47,939 bases of DNA from Nitrosospira sp. NpAV (GCF_000832065.1 NZ_JXQM01000022.1:1-47939); one strand, 5' to 3'. Shown: positions 18,489-28,272, counted from the first letter of the stretch. A program made the numbers and translations. The notes: generated by a model not told the origin, from the letters alone.

Positions 18489-18565
18489 TGGCGCGCCCAA
18501 CACGATTCGAACGTGTGACCCCCGCCTTCGGAGGGCGGTACTCTATCCAGCTGAGCTATGGGCGC
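18489..18565 (-). tRNA. tRNA-Arg (anticodon CCG)
   Basis: The minus strand folds as a full 77-nt tRNA: acceptor GCGCCCA with TGGGCGC, D-arm with AGCTCAGCTGGATAGAGT, anticodon stem CCGCC/GGCGG with loop CTCCGAA, and T-arm with GTTCGAATC. CCA is encoded at the 3' end. Anticodon CCG reads CGG (Arg). The structure is complete, with no sign of an integrated element at its 3' end. Confidence 0.97.
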
Positions 18566-18712
18566 AAATGAAGCGATGTAATCTTTATTGAACAGCCCGA
18601 TTGGAGGCATAGGATAGCCTTTTTTAAATCCCGCGTCCAACGTAAACGAATCGCGTTTTGCTTCAACACGCATGAATCTATACAATACCCATTTTTTCCT
18701 TGGGGAGTTATT

Positions 18713-19264
18713 GTGAGCGGGACTGAAGATGAAGATGAAGGGCATTCCTCGGCCATCAAGACACCGAAACAATTGATTACGGTCCTTGTGGCCGCCTTCG
18801 TGTTTCCAGTCTTGACCATTATGTTGCTGGCACAGCTTGTCACGGGTGATAGGGAGATAAATCAGGATGATCCCATTCATTCGGATGAAGCTGTCGCGAA
18901 GCGTTTGAAACCGGTAGGCGGACTGGTACTCGCAAGTGACTCACCGCAGACTGACGAGAACGCCGGCGTAACCAGCCGGATGGAAGCTGCGGCGGCCGCG
19001 CCGGTAGCCGCCGCCGATGGCGCAGATAAAATCAAGACCATCTACACGACAAGTTGCGCTGCGTGTCACACAAGCGGCGCGGCGGGTGCTCCCAAGCTCG
19101 GCGACAAATCAACATGGGCTCCCCGTATTAAGAGCGGTACGGATACGCTATACAATAGTGCAATCAAGGGCAAAAATGCGATGCCCGCCAAAGGCGGAAA
19201 TGCCAGCCTGTCCGATGCTGATGTCAAAGCTGTAGTGGATTACATGGTAAGCCAGGCAAAATAA
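18713..19264 (+). CDS. Membrane-anchored c5-type cytochrome c
   Basis: A 183-residue protein starting at GTG 18713. It has an acidic, charged N-terminus, one membrane helix (about 21-43), an Ala-rich linker, and a C-terminal monoheme domain with CAACH (C115, C118, H119), GAPKLGD and the distal Met in KNAMPAKGG (M157). This is the cytochrome c5 pattern. It is anchored in the inner membrane with heme in the periplasm and probably shuttles electrons to a terminal oxidase or reductase; the partner is not evident. A strong terminator follows, so it is likely a single-gene unit. Confidence 0.93.
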   Translation: MSGTEDEDEGHSSAIKTPKQLITVLVAAFVFPVLTIMLLAQLVTGDREINQDDPIHSDEAVAKRLKPVGGLVLASDSPQTDENAGVTSRMEAAAAAPVAAADGADKIKTIYTTSCAACHTSGAAGAPKLGDKSTWAPRIKSGTDTLYNSAIKGKNAMPAKGGNASLSDADVKAVVDYMVSQAK

Positions 19265-19296
19265 TTCCTGGGGCGTGAAAGCAAAAAAAGATAACA

Positions 19297-19332
19297 GGGC
19301 GATAGGAGGGATCCATATCGCCCTTATTTTTT
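19297..19332 (+). terminator. Rho-independent terminator of the cytochrome gene
   Basis: GGGCGATA (19297-19304) pairs perfectly with TATCGCCC (19316-19323), followed by TTATTTTTT. Confidence 0.9.
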
Positions 19333-19366
19333 GGCGCGAGTGGTAGTATTAAATAAAAAATGAGGG

Positions 19367-19390
19367 TCAACCGCCGGATGTAGGATGAAT
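19367..19390 (+). repeat. Dispersed leader repeat, core copy upstream of apaH
   Basis: CAACCGCCGGATGTAGGATG matches the core of the repeat. It lies about 52 bp before the likely apaH start (19442), in the same direction. The long upstream part is absent. Confidence 0.55.
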
Positions 19391-19441
19391 AGAGAAACAG
19401 TGAGTCTCCGGCGATTTACGTTTAACGAATTTCTCCAAAGA

Positions 19442-20269
19442 ATGGCCACGTTCGCAATCGGTGATTTGCAAGGGTGTTACAAGGAATTCAGGCAGCTTCT
19501 CGACCTGATCGATTTTGACTGCTCAAAAGACCGATTGTGGCTGGTCGGGGATATCGTCAATCGCGGCCCGGATTCATTGTCCGTATTGCGTTTTGTCAGA
19601 GGATTGAACGACGCTGTAATCATGGTACTAGGCAACCATGATCTGCATCTGCTCATGGTTGCTGAAGGTTGCGCCAGATTGCATCGCAACGACACGCTAC
19701 AGGAGATACTCTCTGCACCCGACAGGGACGAGTTGCTCCATTGGTTGCGGCATCAGCGGCTGTTGCATGTGGATGAAAATAATGTCATGGTGCACGCGGG
19801 CTTATTGCCGTCATGGAACGTGGGGCAAGCCGTGCAGCTTGCGCAGCTAGTCGAAACCGCGCTGCGCGGCAGAGATTTTCACAAATTATGTTCCCATATG
19901 TATGGCAACGAACCCGATCATTGGGATGAGAGCCTTGAGGGTTACGCGCGCCTGCGAGTGATCATCAACGCCATGACGCGGATGCGTGTGTGTACTTCCG
20001 GCGGAAAAATGGATTTCGCTCACAAGGGGTTGGTGCGGGACACCCCGGCTGGCTATTTGCCGTGGTTTGAGGTGCCGAATCGCGCCAGCCGCGAAGCCAC
20101 CATTATTTGCGGCCATTGGTCGGCGCTGGGTTTGCAGATCAGAAGCAATCTGATAGCCCTGGATACAGGTTGCTTATGGGGAGGAAGTCTCACCGCGGTT
20201 CGGCTGGAAGATCGAAGGGTCTTCCAGGTGTCTTGTGCGGCAGAGGAAGAAACAAAGCGCTGGCAATAG
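19442..20269 (+). CDS. apaH: Symmetrical bis(5'-nucleosyl)-tetraphosphatase
   Basis: A 275-residue protein from ATG 19442 (MATFAIGDLQGCYKEF), matching the family length; an in-frame ATG at 19385 would add 19 residues. Metallophosphatase motifs are GDLQGC, GDIVNRGPDS and GNHDLHL, with VHAGLLP and CGHWSALG further on. It splits Ap4A into two ADP and clears alarmone or damaged-cap nucleotides. Its 3' end overlaps the convergent acyltransferase gene by 80 bp. Confidence 0.96.
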   Translation: MATFAIGDLQGCYKEFRQLLDLIDFDCSKDRLWLVGDIVNRGPDSLSVLRFVRGLNDAVIMVLGNHDLHLLMVAEGCARLHRNDTLQEILSAPDRDELLHWLRHQRLLHVDENNVMVHAGLLPSWNVGQAVQLAQLVETALRGRDFHKLCSHMYGNEPDHWDESLEGYARLRVIINAMTRMRVCTSGGKMDFAHKGLVRDTPAGYLPWFEVPNRASREATIICGHWSALGLQIRSNLIALDTGCLWGGSLTAVRLEDRRVFQVSCAAEEETKRWQ

Positions 20270-20993
20270 CATGTTCGGCGTAACGCGCCAGTTCTCGCCG
20301 GTTTTTTCCTTTGCTATGGATAGGCTCGGTGAAGATCAGTTCGACGTCAATCCACGGTTCCCGCAATATTTGCCGCAGCGATTCCAGCATCGAGATATTG
20401 GCGAACGCCGCCGATTTGCTGATCATTCCTGTGGCATCGGTGTAACGTATCGCAATCGGGCATAATACTGCTGCGACCGTTACCGCCGGTTGCAGTAGCG
20501 ACGCGTGAAAATGCCGAAGCATGGTACCGTCGCTGGTAGTCCCCTCCGGGAATACCGCAACCCGGTCGCCCATAACCAACGCATTGCCAATGTCTGTGTT
20601 AATCCGGGCAGTATCACTGCGCTTAGTACGCTCGATGAATAATGTTCCCGCATTCTGACTCAGCCAGCCGAGTAATGGCCAGCCGCGAATTTCGGATTTG
20701 GCCACGAAACGAGCGGGGCACACCGCATTCAGAGAATATACGTCCAGCCAGGAAACATGGTTGGCTGCCAGCATTACCTGCTTCATCTCGGCAGCAGGCA
20801 CGACACCGCTGTAGCGTAATCGGATGCATAGAATCTTAAGAAGTATCGCGGACCAGTTTCGCGCCATACGCCCTTGCGCTGATTGACTGAGATGCGGATA
20901 TACCGCAGATTGGGCCAAGCCCGAAATGATATGCAGCAACAAGCGAACGGCACGAAAAAACTGTGTCAACTTGCTCGTAGTGGTGTCTTCCAT
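20190..20993 (-). CDS. 1-acyl-sn-glycerol-3-phosphate acyltransferase (PlsC family)
   Basis: A 267-residue protein with an N-terminal membrane helix, the acyltransferase box NHVSWLD (NHxxxxD), the phosphate-binding LFIERTKRSD region and FPEGTTSDG. It acylates lysophosphatidate or a related lysolipid at the inner membrane. The final 80 bp overlap the apaH 3' end on the other strand, so either the C-terminal tail LPHKTPGRPFDLPAEPR is dispensable or the overlap is genuine. An AT-rich palindrome lies directly upstream of its start. Confidence 0.9.
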   Translation of the reverse strand: MEDTTTSKLTQFFRAVRLLLHIISGLAQSAVYPHLSQSAQGRMARNWSAILLKILCIRLRYSGVVPAAEMKQVMLAANHVSWLDVYSLNAVCPARFVAKSEIRGWPLLGWLSQNAGTLFIERTKRSDTARINTDIGNALVMGDRVAVFPEGTTSDGTMLRHFHASLLQPAVTVAAVLCPIAIRYTDATGMISKSAAFANISMLESLRQILREPWIDVELIFTEPIHSKGKNRRELARYAEHAIASALFLPLPHKTPGRPFDLPAEPR

Positions 20994-20996
20994 GCC

Positions 20997-21019
20997 GTTA
21001 TTATTGCATTAATAATAAC
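20997..21019. repeat. AT-rich inverted repeat upstream of the acyltransferase gene
   Basis: GTTATTATT (20997-21005) and AATAATAAC (21011-21019) are perfect 9-bp arms around GCATT, 3 bp upstream of the start codon. This could be an operator or a weak leader hairpin. Confidence 0.55.
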
Positions 21020-21096
21020 AACTTCTCCAATGAAGACCTCTGGAGGCCTGAAGAGATTTATTCAGAGATATTTTAGTGCTATTACCGATATTTTAA

Positions 21097-21555
21097 TTAG
21101 TGCGATACTCGTGAGACTCCCCCGCCGCCGAGAATTCTCACCCGCTCGCCTGGCTTGAATTCCTCATCAGCTGCCTGGGTGATAGACACCATCGAGCCAT
21201 TGTCCAGTTTGACGGTGATTTCGAGCCCCTTCTGGCTTGTTACACCCTGCTCCAGAGCTTGCCCCAGGAGTCCACCGCCAAGCGCGCCGAGAACCGCTAG
21301 AATGGCACCCAGCCTGTCATCGGCTGCGGTGCTGGCCCCGATACCGCCCGCCACGCCTCCCGCGATCGCGCCGATGCCGCTACGCGTACCTTCGATCTTC
21401 ACCTCCCGGACGCTTTCCACCACGCCAGTGCGTACGCTTTGCTCTTGCCGAGCCTGTCCACGCGAATAATCACTACCCGATAAGCCCGCCGCACAACCGC
21501 TTAAAACGGTTGCTGATAAGTATATCAACGTCACCGCGAAAATATTCGTCCGCAT
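21097..21555 (-). CDS. Glycine-zipper outer-membrane lipoprotein (SlyB/17-kDa antigen type)
   Basis: A 152-residue protein with lipoprotein signal TVLSGC, a TGVVESVREVKIEG stretch, a glycine-zipper region (GIGAIAGGVAGGIG and LGALGGGLLGQALEQG) and a C-terminal strand domain with LDNGSMVSITQ and PGERVRIL. This matches SlyB-like proteins of the outer membrane, which help stabilise the envelope. The gene follows the PfkB kinase gene by 11 bp on the same strand and may be co-transcribed with it. Confidence 0.88.
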   Translation of the reverse strand: MRTNIFAVTLIYLSATVLSGCAAGLSGSDYSRGQARQEQSVRTGVVESVREVKIEGTRSGIGAIAGGVAGGIGASTAADDRLGAILAVLGALGGGLLGQALEQGVTSQKGLEITVKLDNGSMVSITQAADEEFKPGERVRILGGGGVSRVSH

Positions 21556-21566
21556 ATTTCGCCTCT

Positions 21567-22502
21567 TTATAGAATGCGATTGCCGAAAATTTCAAAATAT
21601 CGTTGATCAATTTCATTTCGGTTGAAACTGTGGTTCTGCCCGCCACGCTGGGCGATTTTCAGCGCCCCCATGAGCGAGGCAAGCTGTCCGGTGCTCTGCC
21701 AATCCATTTCGTTCGCGAGACCGTAAAGTAGCCCCGCGCGGTAAGCATCGCCACAGCCGGTCGGATCGATCAGCCTATCAGGCTTAACGCTCTGAATCAC
21801 AATTTGTTGACCCTCGGCATAGATCACCGATCCTTCCGCGCCCTTCGTGACTATCAAACCTTTTACGAGTTTTGCCAATGCTTCCAGCGTGCGCCCGGTA
21901 CGTTCATGCAGTAATTGCCCTTCGTAGTCGTTGACGGCGACGTAATCGGCCTTGTGGATAAAGTCCAGCAGTTCTTCACCATTGAACATGGGCAGTCCTT
22001 GCCCGGGATCGAACATGAATGGGATGCCTGCTTCATGAAATTCCCTGGCATGCTGCACCATGCCATCACGTCCATCCGGAGCGATGATACCGAGGTTTAC
22101 CTCTTTCGCATCGCTGACATGGTTTTCGTGCGCAAAATTCATTGCGCCGGGATGGAATGCGGTGATCTGGTTATCCGCCAGGTCGGTGGTGATGAACGCT
22201 TGCGCGGTGAATGTGCCATCCACGTGGCGTATATGAGTCTGTGCCAGCTCCAGATTGCTCAAGCGACTGGCATAGGGGTGATGGTCGTCGCCCACCGTAG
22301 CCATGATGAGTGGATTGCCACCCATCATTTGCAAATTGTAGGCAATATTTCCGGCGCAGCCGCCGAATTCCCGGCGCATATCCGGAACCAGAAAAGCGAC
22401 GTTCAGAATATGAATTTTTTCCGGCAGGATATGGTTTTTGAAATGGTCTTTGAACACCATGATGGTGTCATAGGCCATGGAGCCGCAAATGAGTGTATGC
22501 AT
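21567..22502 (-). CDS. PfkB-family kinase, probable adenosine kinase
   Basis: A 311-residue ribokinase-fold protein with GGCAGNIAYNLQMMGG near the N-terminus and the catalytic anion-hole motif DPTGCGDAYRAG near 255-266. N-terminal MHTLICGSMAYDTIM and FKDHFKNHILP fit a group annotated as adenosine kinase or sugar kinase in betaproteobacteria. It would phosphorylate adenosine or a related nucleoside; the substrate is uncertain. It follows gcvPB by 57 bp and may be a distal gene of the gcv unit. Confidence 0.85.
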   Translation of the reverse strand: MHTLICGSMAYDTIMVFKDHFKNHILPEKIHILNVAFLVPDMRREFGGCAGNIAYNLQMMGGNPLIMATVGDDHHPYASRLSNLELAQTHIRHVDGTFTAQAFITTDLADNQITAFHPGAMNFAHENHVSDAKEVNLGIIAPDGRDGMVQHAREFHEAGIPFMFDPGQGLPMFNGEELLDFIHKADYVAVNDYEGQLLHERTGRTLEALAKLVKGLIVTKGAEGSVIYAEGQQIVIQSVKPDRLIDPTGCGDAYRAGLLYGLANEMDWQSTGQLASLMGALKIAQRGGQNHSFNRNEIDQRYFEIFGNRIL

Positions 22503-22559
22503 ATGACCGGCGTGTTATATGAGGCTGTCTTTTGGCAGCCGGTTAACTCAGGCTGGCGC

Positions 22560-24008
22560 TCAAGTCTGTTTCCAGGCTAAGTCCAGTTCCCGCGCAGCTT
22601 TTACGTCATCCAGCTTGCGTACCGGCGTATTATAGGGTGCGCCCTTTACCATTTCCGGCTGGGTGTGGGCTTCTTCCAGGATTTCCTTCATGGATACGAC
22701 AAACGCATCGAGCGTTTCCTTGGATTCGGTTTCGGCAGGCTCAATCAGCAGGCATTCCGGTACCAGTAGCGGAAAATAGGTGGTAGGCGCGTGATAACCC
22801 TTGTCCAGCAGCCGTTTGGCTACGTTCATTGCGGTGACGCCGGTTTTTTCCTTCAGGTCTTTTAGCGTGACGATAAACTCATGGCTGGCGCGGCGGGTCG
22901 GGTAGGCGATTTCAAAACCCGCTTTGCTCAGTTCCGCCATCAGATAATTGGCATTGAGTGCCGCGAAGTCTGCCACGCGGTGCATACCTTCCGCCCCTAG
23001 CAGGCGAACATAGACGTACGCTCGCAGCAGCACACCCGCATTGCCCATATGCGCCGAAAGCCTACCGATGGATTGAGGTATCTCCTTTTCCGTTAGCCAG
23101 CGATATACGCCGTTTTCAGAAGCCACCACCGGCACAGGCATGAATGGCAATAAACGTTCGGCAACACCCACAGGCGCTGAACCCGGCCCTCCACCGCCAT
23201 GGGGTGTTGAGAAAGTCTTATGCAGATTGATGTGAATGACGTCAAAACCCATGTCACCGGGCTTTACCTTGCCAAGTATCGCATTAAGGTTCGCACCGTC
23301 GTAATACAGCAATCCCCCCGCCTGGTGAACAATTTTGCTCATCTCGGCCACATTCTTCTCAAACACGCCGAGCGTGGAAGGATTGGTCAGCATCAATCCG
23401 GCTGTTTGTGGACCAACGGCCGCTTTAAGCGCGTCCATATCCACGTCACCTTCCTTATCCGTGGCGATCTCCACTACCTTGTAGCCGCACATGACCGCTG
23501 TCGCGGGATTGGTGCCATGGGCGGCATCGGGAACGATGATCTCGGTACGAGCCGAGTCTCCACGCGATTCATGATAGGCGCGTATCATCGCTATGCCGAT
23601 TAATTCACCCTGCGCCCCGGCCATCGGCGTAAGGCTCACGCCCGCCATGCCGGTTACATCTTTCAATATCTCCTGCAATTCATACATGCATGCAAGAAAT
23701 CCCTGCCCGGTACTTTCCGGCGCCCTTGGATGCCGCGCCAGGAATTGTGGCAACATGGCCAGGGAATTGCACGCACGCGGGTTGTACTTCATCGTACAGG
23801 AGCCAAGCGGATAGAATTGCGTATCAATCGAGAAGTTCTTTTGCGACAATCGCGTGTAATGGCGCACCGCATCCATTTCAGACACTTCCGGCAGCAGCAG
23901 CGGCACCTTACGTAACAGATTCTGGGGAATGTCATCGATTTTAGCGGCTGCCGCAGGGGATTGCGAATAATTGCGCCGGCCGGGGCGCGCGTGTTCAAAT
24001 ATCAACAT
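22560..24008 (-). CDS. gcvPB: Glycine dehydrogenase (decarboxylating) subunit 2
   Basis: A 482-residue PLP enzyme, the C-terminal half of the split P-protein. [13 protein letters not shown] and the PLP-lysine segment [18 protein letters not shown] are diagnostic. With GcvPA it decarboxylates glycine and passes aminomethyl to lipoyl-GcvH. It lies 61 bp after tpx on the same strand and is separated from gcvPA by that gene. Confidence 0.97.
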   Translation of the reverse strand: MLIFEHARPGRRNYSQSPAAAAKIDDIPQNLLRKVPLLLPEVSEMDAVRHYTRLSQKNFSIDTQFYPLGSCTMKYNPRACNSLAMLPQFLARHPRAPESTGQGFLACMYELQEILKDVTGMAGVSLTPMAGAQGELIGIAMIRAYHESRGDSARTEIIVPDAAHGTNPATAVMCGYKVVEIATDKEGDVDMDALKAAVGPQTAGLMLTNPSTLGVFEKNVAEMSKIVHQAGGLLYYDGANLNAILGKVKPGDMGFDVIHINLHKTFSTPHGGGGPGSAPVGVAERLLPFMPVPVVASENGVYRWLTEKEIPQSIGRLSAHMGNAGVLLRAYVYVRLLGAEGMHRVADFAALNANYLMAELSKAGFEIAYPTRRASHEFIVTLKDLKEKTGVTAMNVAKRLLDKGYHAPTTYFPLLVPECLLIEPAETESKETLDAFVVSMKEILEEAHTQPEMVKGAPYNTPVRKLDDVKAARELDLAWKQT

Positions 24009-24069
24009 TGTTGTAATCCGGGTTTTGCAGTTGGTGTCGTTTATAGGGCGTTTTTACAGTTTGCCGGAC

Positions 24070-24564
24070 TTATTTCAGAGCAGCCAATGCGGCATCATAG
24101 TTGGGCTCGTCCTTAATTTCCGGCACCAGTTCAGCATGAATCACGTTGTCGCTTTCATCCAGCACCACCACGGCACGAGCGGTAATGCCAGCCAGTGGAC
24201 TATCAGTGATGGCAACGCCATAGTTTTTCATGAATTCCGAACCCCGCATGGTAGACAATACCACCACTTTATCCAACCCTTCGGTATCACAGAATCGGCT
24301 CATTGCAAAAGGCAAGTCAGCGGCAATTATCAGCACGGCGGTATTTTCCATGTTACTGGCTTTTTCGTTGAACTTGCGGGTAGAAATGGCGCAGACAGGG
24401 GTGTCTAGGCTGGGCACAATGTTGAGGACTTTTTTCTTGCCGGCAAAATCGGCCAGGGTGACGTCCTTCAAATCCTTGTTTACCAGCGAGAATGCCGGCG
24501 CCTTTTCACCTTTTTTGGGGAAGGTTCCTTCAATTTTGATGGGGTTGCCTGCAAGCGTGACCAT
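24070..24564 (-). CDS. tpx: Thiol peroxidase (Tpx type peroxiredoxin)
   Basis: A 164-residue protein from ATG 24564, which has AAGGAG upstream; the frame extends 10 codons further but would then overlap gcvPA. Tpx motifs are [13 protein letters not shown], the peroxidatic Cys in [11 protein letters not shown], and the resolving Cys in MSRFCDTEG. It reduces lipid and alkyl hydroperoxides using thioredoxin. It lies only 10 bp after gcvPA, between the two halves of the glycine decarboxylase, so it is almost certainly in the riboswitch-controlled operon. Confidence 0.96.
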   Translation of the reverse strand: MVTLAGNPIKIEGTFPKKGEKAPAFSLVNKDLKDVTLADFAGKKKVLNIVPSLDTPVCAISTRKFNEKASNMENTAVLIIAADLPFAMSRFCDTEGLDKVVVLSTMRGSEFMKNYGVAITDSPLAGITARAVVVLDESDNVIHAELVPEIKDEPNYDAALAALK

Positions 24565-24574
24565 GCTATTCTCC

Positions 24575-25984
24575 TTAAGTTGAGAGTGATTCAATTGAGG
24601 ACGGTTGAGCGTCGGCTGAAGCTGCGCTTACTTTATCCAGAGCCTGTCCTAGACGCTCCGAGAAATTTTTCAGATCCGCGGGTGTTTTGGTTTCGGTGGC
24701 GCATACCAGTATTGCATTGCCGAGCTCCGGGTAATAATCTTTCAAGTTCAGTCCACCTAATATCTGCTGACTTTTTAGTGTCTGCAATATATTGTCAACC
24801 GGCCCTGGTAGCGAAACCACTGTTTCGTGAAATAACGATCCATTGAAAATTCTCTTTACCCCTTTCAAAGCTTCCAGTTTTTCCAACAGAGTCAAGGTAT
24901 TGGTATGGGACTGAGCGGCAATTCGCCGCAACCCTTCCGGACCCGTCAGAGCCATATAAATAGTGGCGGCGGTGACCATCAATCCTTGATTAGTGCAGAT
25001 GTTGGAAGTCGCCTTCGAGCGCCGGATATGCTGTTCACGCGCCTGCAGCGTAAGAACAAAGCCAGGCTTGCCATCCTGGTCTGTAGTGCGGCCAATGATA
25101 CGGCCGGGCATTTGACGCACCAGCGCCTGTTTGCAGGCCATGAACCCGAAATAGGGTCCACCGCTCGAAAGCGGAATTCCCAACGGCTGGCCTTCACCCA
25201 CCGCTACATCCGCTCCTTTTGCTCCCCATTCGCCGGGCGGGTTGAGCAATGCCAGCGCCATGGGATTGACCACGCCGATCGCCAGCGCATTCTTGCTATG
25301 CGCCCAATCGGTAAGCGCATCAACTGGTTCAAGTATACCGAAGAAGTTGGGTTGGGGAATGACTAGCGCCGCAAACTCTTCTTTACCAAATGCATCCAGA
25401 AACTCGGGCAATGTCTGGCCAGATTCCTTGCAATAAGGGATTTCGACCACCTCGATACCCTGATTTTTGACGATGGCACGTACCACGCTGCGGTAAACAG
25501 GGTGCACCGTTGCTGGCATCAGAATACGGCGCGAGGTTTTATGCGAGCGCACCGCCATCAATGCCGCCTCAGCCAGCGCGGAAGCGCCATCGTACATGCT
25601 CGCATTGGAAACATCCATTCCGGTCAGGGATGCCATCATGGTCTGATATTCGTAGAGCAGTTGCAGCGTGCCTTGGCTCGCTTCCGCCTGATAGGGGGTG
25701 TACGAGGAATAAAACTCGCCACGAGTGGTTATCTGCCACACTGCCGCCGGAATATGGTGCTCATAGGCACCCGCGCCGATGAAACTGAGATAGCGTCCAT
25801 CCGCTTCGGCCCGTTCCAGCATCAATCGCGAAATTTCCATTTCGCTCAAACCGGAGGGTACTCGTTTCAGGCTGCCGCCCTTCAGGGCAGGGGGAATTTC
25901 ATCGAACAGGTCATCAATGGTTTTTGCACCGATGCTTGCAAGCATCGCTTGTATATCTTCTTCAGTATGGGGAATGAACGGCAT
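24575..25984 (-). CDS. gcvPA: Glycine dehydrogenase (decarboxylating) subunit 1
   Basis: A 469-residue N-terminal half of the split P-protein: [15 protein letters not shown] at the start, [27 protein letters not shown], and the [20 protein letters not shown] segment. It works as a heterodimer with GcvPB. Spacing: 104 bp after gcvH and 10 bp before tpx. Confidence 0.97.
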   Translation of the reverse strand: MPFIPHTEEDIQAMLASIGAKTIDDLFDEIPPALKGGSLKRVPSGLSEMEISRLMLERAEADGRYLSFIGAGAYEHHIPAAVWQITTRGEFYSSYTPYQAEASQGTLQLLYEYQTMMASLTGMDVSNASMYDGASALAEAALMAVRSHKTSRRILMPATVHPVYRSVVRAIVKNQGIEVVEIPYCKESGQTLPEFLDAFGKEEFAALVIPQPNFFGILEPVDALTDWAHSKNALAIGVVNPMALALLNPPGEWGAKGADVAVGEGQPLGIPLSSGGPYFGFMACKQALVRQMPGRIIGRTTDQDGKPGFVLTLQAREQHIRRSKATSNICTNQGLMVTAATIYMALTGPEGLRRIAAQSHTNTLTLLEKLEALKGVKRIFNGSLFHETVVSLPGPVDNILQTLKSQQILGGLNLKDYYPELGNAILVCATETKTPADLKNFSERLGQALDKVSAASADAQPSSIESLST

Positions 25985-26088
25985 GGTTTGTTCCGCGAAT
26001 CATCGAGTGTCAAAGGTAAAGAAATGAGAGAAAGTGGCAAGACTGGAAAATGCTATTCCAGCATAATCTGCGAAGATCATGAATTTTA

Positions 26089-26478
26089 TTAATCTTCCTC
26101 GCTTTCAAGTATTTTTTGATAGCCCGCGGCATCGAGCAGATTATTCAAGTCCGCGGTATTTACGGGCCTTAGCTTAAAAAGCCATGCTGCGTAAGCATCC
26201 TGATTGATTTTTTCTGGCGCCGATTCAAGATCAGGGTTGACCGCAGTGACTTCTCCCGCAATAGGGGCATACACGTCAGCCGCTGCCTTGACCGATTCCA
26301 CTACAGCGCATTCTTCTCCCTGTTTAAGCTTGCGTCCGGCATCCGGGGTTTCTACGAATACCATATCACCCAATAACTCCTGCGCGTGTTGGGTGATACC
26401 GATTGTCACTGTCCCGTCGTCTTCAAGCCTGACCCATTCGTGGGATTTGGTGTATTTCAGATTGCTTGGGATAATCAT
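26089..26478 (-). CDS. gcvH: Glycine cleavage system H protein
   Basis: A 129-residue protein from ATG 26478 ([17 protein letters not shown]), preceded by GGAG. The frame is open to 26520 but the extra 14 residues are not H-protein-like. The lipoyl lysine is in [16 protein letters not shown] (ESVKA). It carries the aminomethyl group between the P- and T-proteins. It follows gcvT by 43 bp. Confidence 0.97.
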   Translation of the reverse strand: MIIPSNLKYTKSHEWVRLEDDGTVTIGITQHAQELLGDMVFVETPDAGRKLKQGEECAVVESVKAAADVYAPIAGEVTAVNPDLESAPEKINQDAYAAWLFKLRPVNTADLNNLLDAAGYQKILESEED

Positions 26479-26521
26479 TTGTTTTGCTCCAGAATTAAAG
26501 GATATTGCTCTGCTGTCCAAA

Positions 26522-27610
26522 TTAAATCAAGCTCTTGCCGTTCCGCACGAAAGGATGCTTCACCACTTTCGCTCGCAGCATCTTGTCCCGCACCAATACT
26601 TGCACTTCATCTCCCGCGGATACCGTCAATGGTAAGCGCGCCAGCGCGATAGACTGATTAAGCGTCGGAGAAAATCCGCCACTGGTGATCTCGCCGTCGC
26701 CTTCGTTATCGTCATGTTGCGTAGCGACTTTCTGGTGGCTGCGTAGCACGCCCCGCTCCAGTAAAATCAAGCCAATCAATTGCTGTTTAACAGGTTTCTC
26801 CAGCAGCGCCGATTTACCGATAAAGTCACGGTCACTTTTCAAATCAACTGTCCAACCCAATCCGGATTCCAATGGGCTTGTTGTCTCGTCCATATCCTGG
26901 CCGTAAAGATTCATTCCAGCCTCGAGCCGTAAGGTGTCGCGTGCACCGAGCCCCGCTGGCGTCACGCCTGCGTCATGGAGTGCATGCCAGAAATCTGGTG
27001 CATCCTGCGAGGGAAGCATGATCTCAAAGCCGTCCTCTCCGGTATAGCCGGTACGGGCAATAAAAAATTTATCATACATTGTTGCCTGGAACAGTTTCAG
27101 GTTCTCTGTTTCCGCTTGCGCTCCGGCAATAACCTGCCAAACCTTGGCGCGGGCGTTAGGTCCTTGTACCGCGATCATGGCCAGATCATGCCGGGGGATA
27201 ATTTCCAGTCCCGGTGCGATTTCATCACGTTGCGCCAGCATCCACGCCAAATCCTTGGCGGCTGTACCCGCATTCACCACCATGCGGAAATGCGATTCCG
27301 TCAAAAAATAAATGATCAGATCATCGATGACTCCCCCTTGGGGATTGAGCATGCACGTATAAAGCGCTTTTCCGGGTTGCGTCAGTTTATCCACATTGTT
27401 GGCAACCAGCCGCCGCAAAAAACTACGCGCAAGCCCGCCCTTGATATCCACCGCCAACATATGAGATACATCGAACATGCCAGCATCGCTGCGAACCTTG
27501 TGATGCTCATCAAGCTGCGAACCATAATGCAGGGGCATGTCCCAGCCACCGAAATCGACCATCTTGGCCTTCATCTCGCGGTGGGTTTGATTAAGAGAGG
27601 TTGTTTTCAC
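26522..27610 (-). CDS. gcvT: Glycine cleavage system T protein (aminomethyltransferase)
   Basis: A 362-residue protein when started at GTG 27610, giving the family N-terminus [22 protein letters not shown]. The frame is open to 27661, but that segment belongs to the riboswitch terminator. Folate-site features [27 protein letters not shown] and [21 protein letters not shown] are present. It transfers the methylene group to tetrahydrofolate and releases ammonia. It is the first gene of the riboswitch-led operon; GTG lies only about 13 bp after the terminator T-run. Confidence 0.96.
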   Translation of the reverse strand: MKTTSLNQTHREMKAKMVDFGGWDMPLHYGSQLDEHHKVRSDAGMFDVSHMLAVDIKGGLARSFLRRLVANNVDKLTQPGKALYTCMLNPQGGVIDDLIIYFLTESHFRMVVNAGTAAKDLAWMLAQRDEIAPGLEIIPRHDLAMIAVQGPNARAKVWQVIAGAQAETENLKLFQATMYDKFFIARTGYTGEDGFEIMLPSQDAPDFWHALHDAGVTPAGLGARDTLRLEAGMNLYGQDMDETTSPLESGLGWTVDLKSDRDFIGKSALLEKPVKQQLIGLILLERGVLRSHQKVATQHDDNEGDGEITSGGFSPTLNQSIALARLPLTVSAGDEVQVLVRDKMLRAKVVKHPFVRNGKSLI

Positions 27611-27623
27611 AGATAGGCGTCCC

Positions 27624-27662
27624 AAAAATAAAAAAGGCGAAGTCACATCATATGACCTCACC
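27624..27662 (-). terminator. Intrinsic terminator of the glycine riboswitch expression platform
   Basis: Read on the minus strand, GGTGAGGTCA pairs with TGACTTCGCC over 10 bp (with G-T pairs) around a 7-nt loop, followed by TTTTTTATTTTT. It directly follows the second aptamer and precedes gcvT. It would stop transcription when glycine is low, if this is an ON switch as in known cases. Confidence 0.85.
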
Positions 27663-27862
27663 CCTCTGTCCTTTTTACCTGAGAGATTACGGATTGTCTA
27701 TTCCGCGTGCCCCTTCGGTGGCCGGATATAATGCCAGCACTCTCCAGATTGCCTGTCGCAAGCGGTTCTTAAGGGATCAAGATCGATCTGATCTACGCCT
27801 GAGCGATTCCGGGGGGTTGCGCCTTCGGCGGCGACGATGAAACCGGCGCGCTCTTCCGCTTG
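27661..27862 (-). promoter_or_regulatory. Tandem glycine riboswitch upstream of gcvT
   Basis: The minus strand has two glycine aptamers in order. The first has GGAAGAGCG, GCCGAAGGCGCAA and ATCGCTCAGGC; the second has CTGGAGAGTGCTGGC, CACCGAAGGGGCA and ATCTCTCAGGTAAAAAGGAC. The paired GGAGAG/CTCTCAGG ends and CCGAAGG cores are the known glycine riboswitch signature. It lies in the gcvT leader, the classical location, and is followed by an intrinsic terminator. Confidence 0.95.
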
Positions 27863-27882
27863 GATATAAATAGCAGACTCGT

Positions 27883-27912
27883 ACTATACCTCAGCAACGG
27901 GGGTCAAGACAA
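27883..27912 (-). promoter_or_regulatory. Possible promoter of the gcv operon
   Basis: On the minus strand TTGTCT (27907-27912) and TATAGT (27883-27888) are separated by 18 bp and lie about 20 bp before the first aptamer, the right place for its start site. A TTGACC overlapping the -35 is too close (13 bp) to serve. Confidence 0.45.
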
Positions 27913-28272
27913 GGTAAATAGCGTGCTAAAAGTACCCCTTCCTCGATAGGAATCAGGAAATTCTGCATTTATAGTAATATCTTATTCAGAGCAATGGAAC
28001 CCGGAAAAGGATTTTTATGCTGCTCAGAGAAGATGCCGCTCTTTTCCGAACGATAGGCAGAGATATGAGCCGCCGCGACAGACAGCAAGTGAACAGAATA
28101 GCACCAGACATCTTGCATGGCGATGTAGAGCCCGGCTAAGACCGCCTGCGAACTTACCGGCAGATTTCTGAACTCAAGAGGTATCGGTCCTAATTCGATG
28201 GTTGGCCGCTCATTTTTTACTTAATTCTTAGCCTGGGCTATGACAAATAAACACTATGCGGATTATTTGACT
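27913..28272. other. Intergenic region between gcv promoter and ExeA-like gene
   Basis: No supported gene. One 40-codon frame (28017-28139) has no recognisable similarity or clear ribosome site, so it is not called. No further structure was recognised. Confidence 0.4.
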
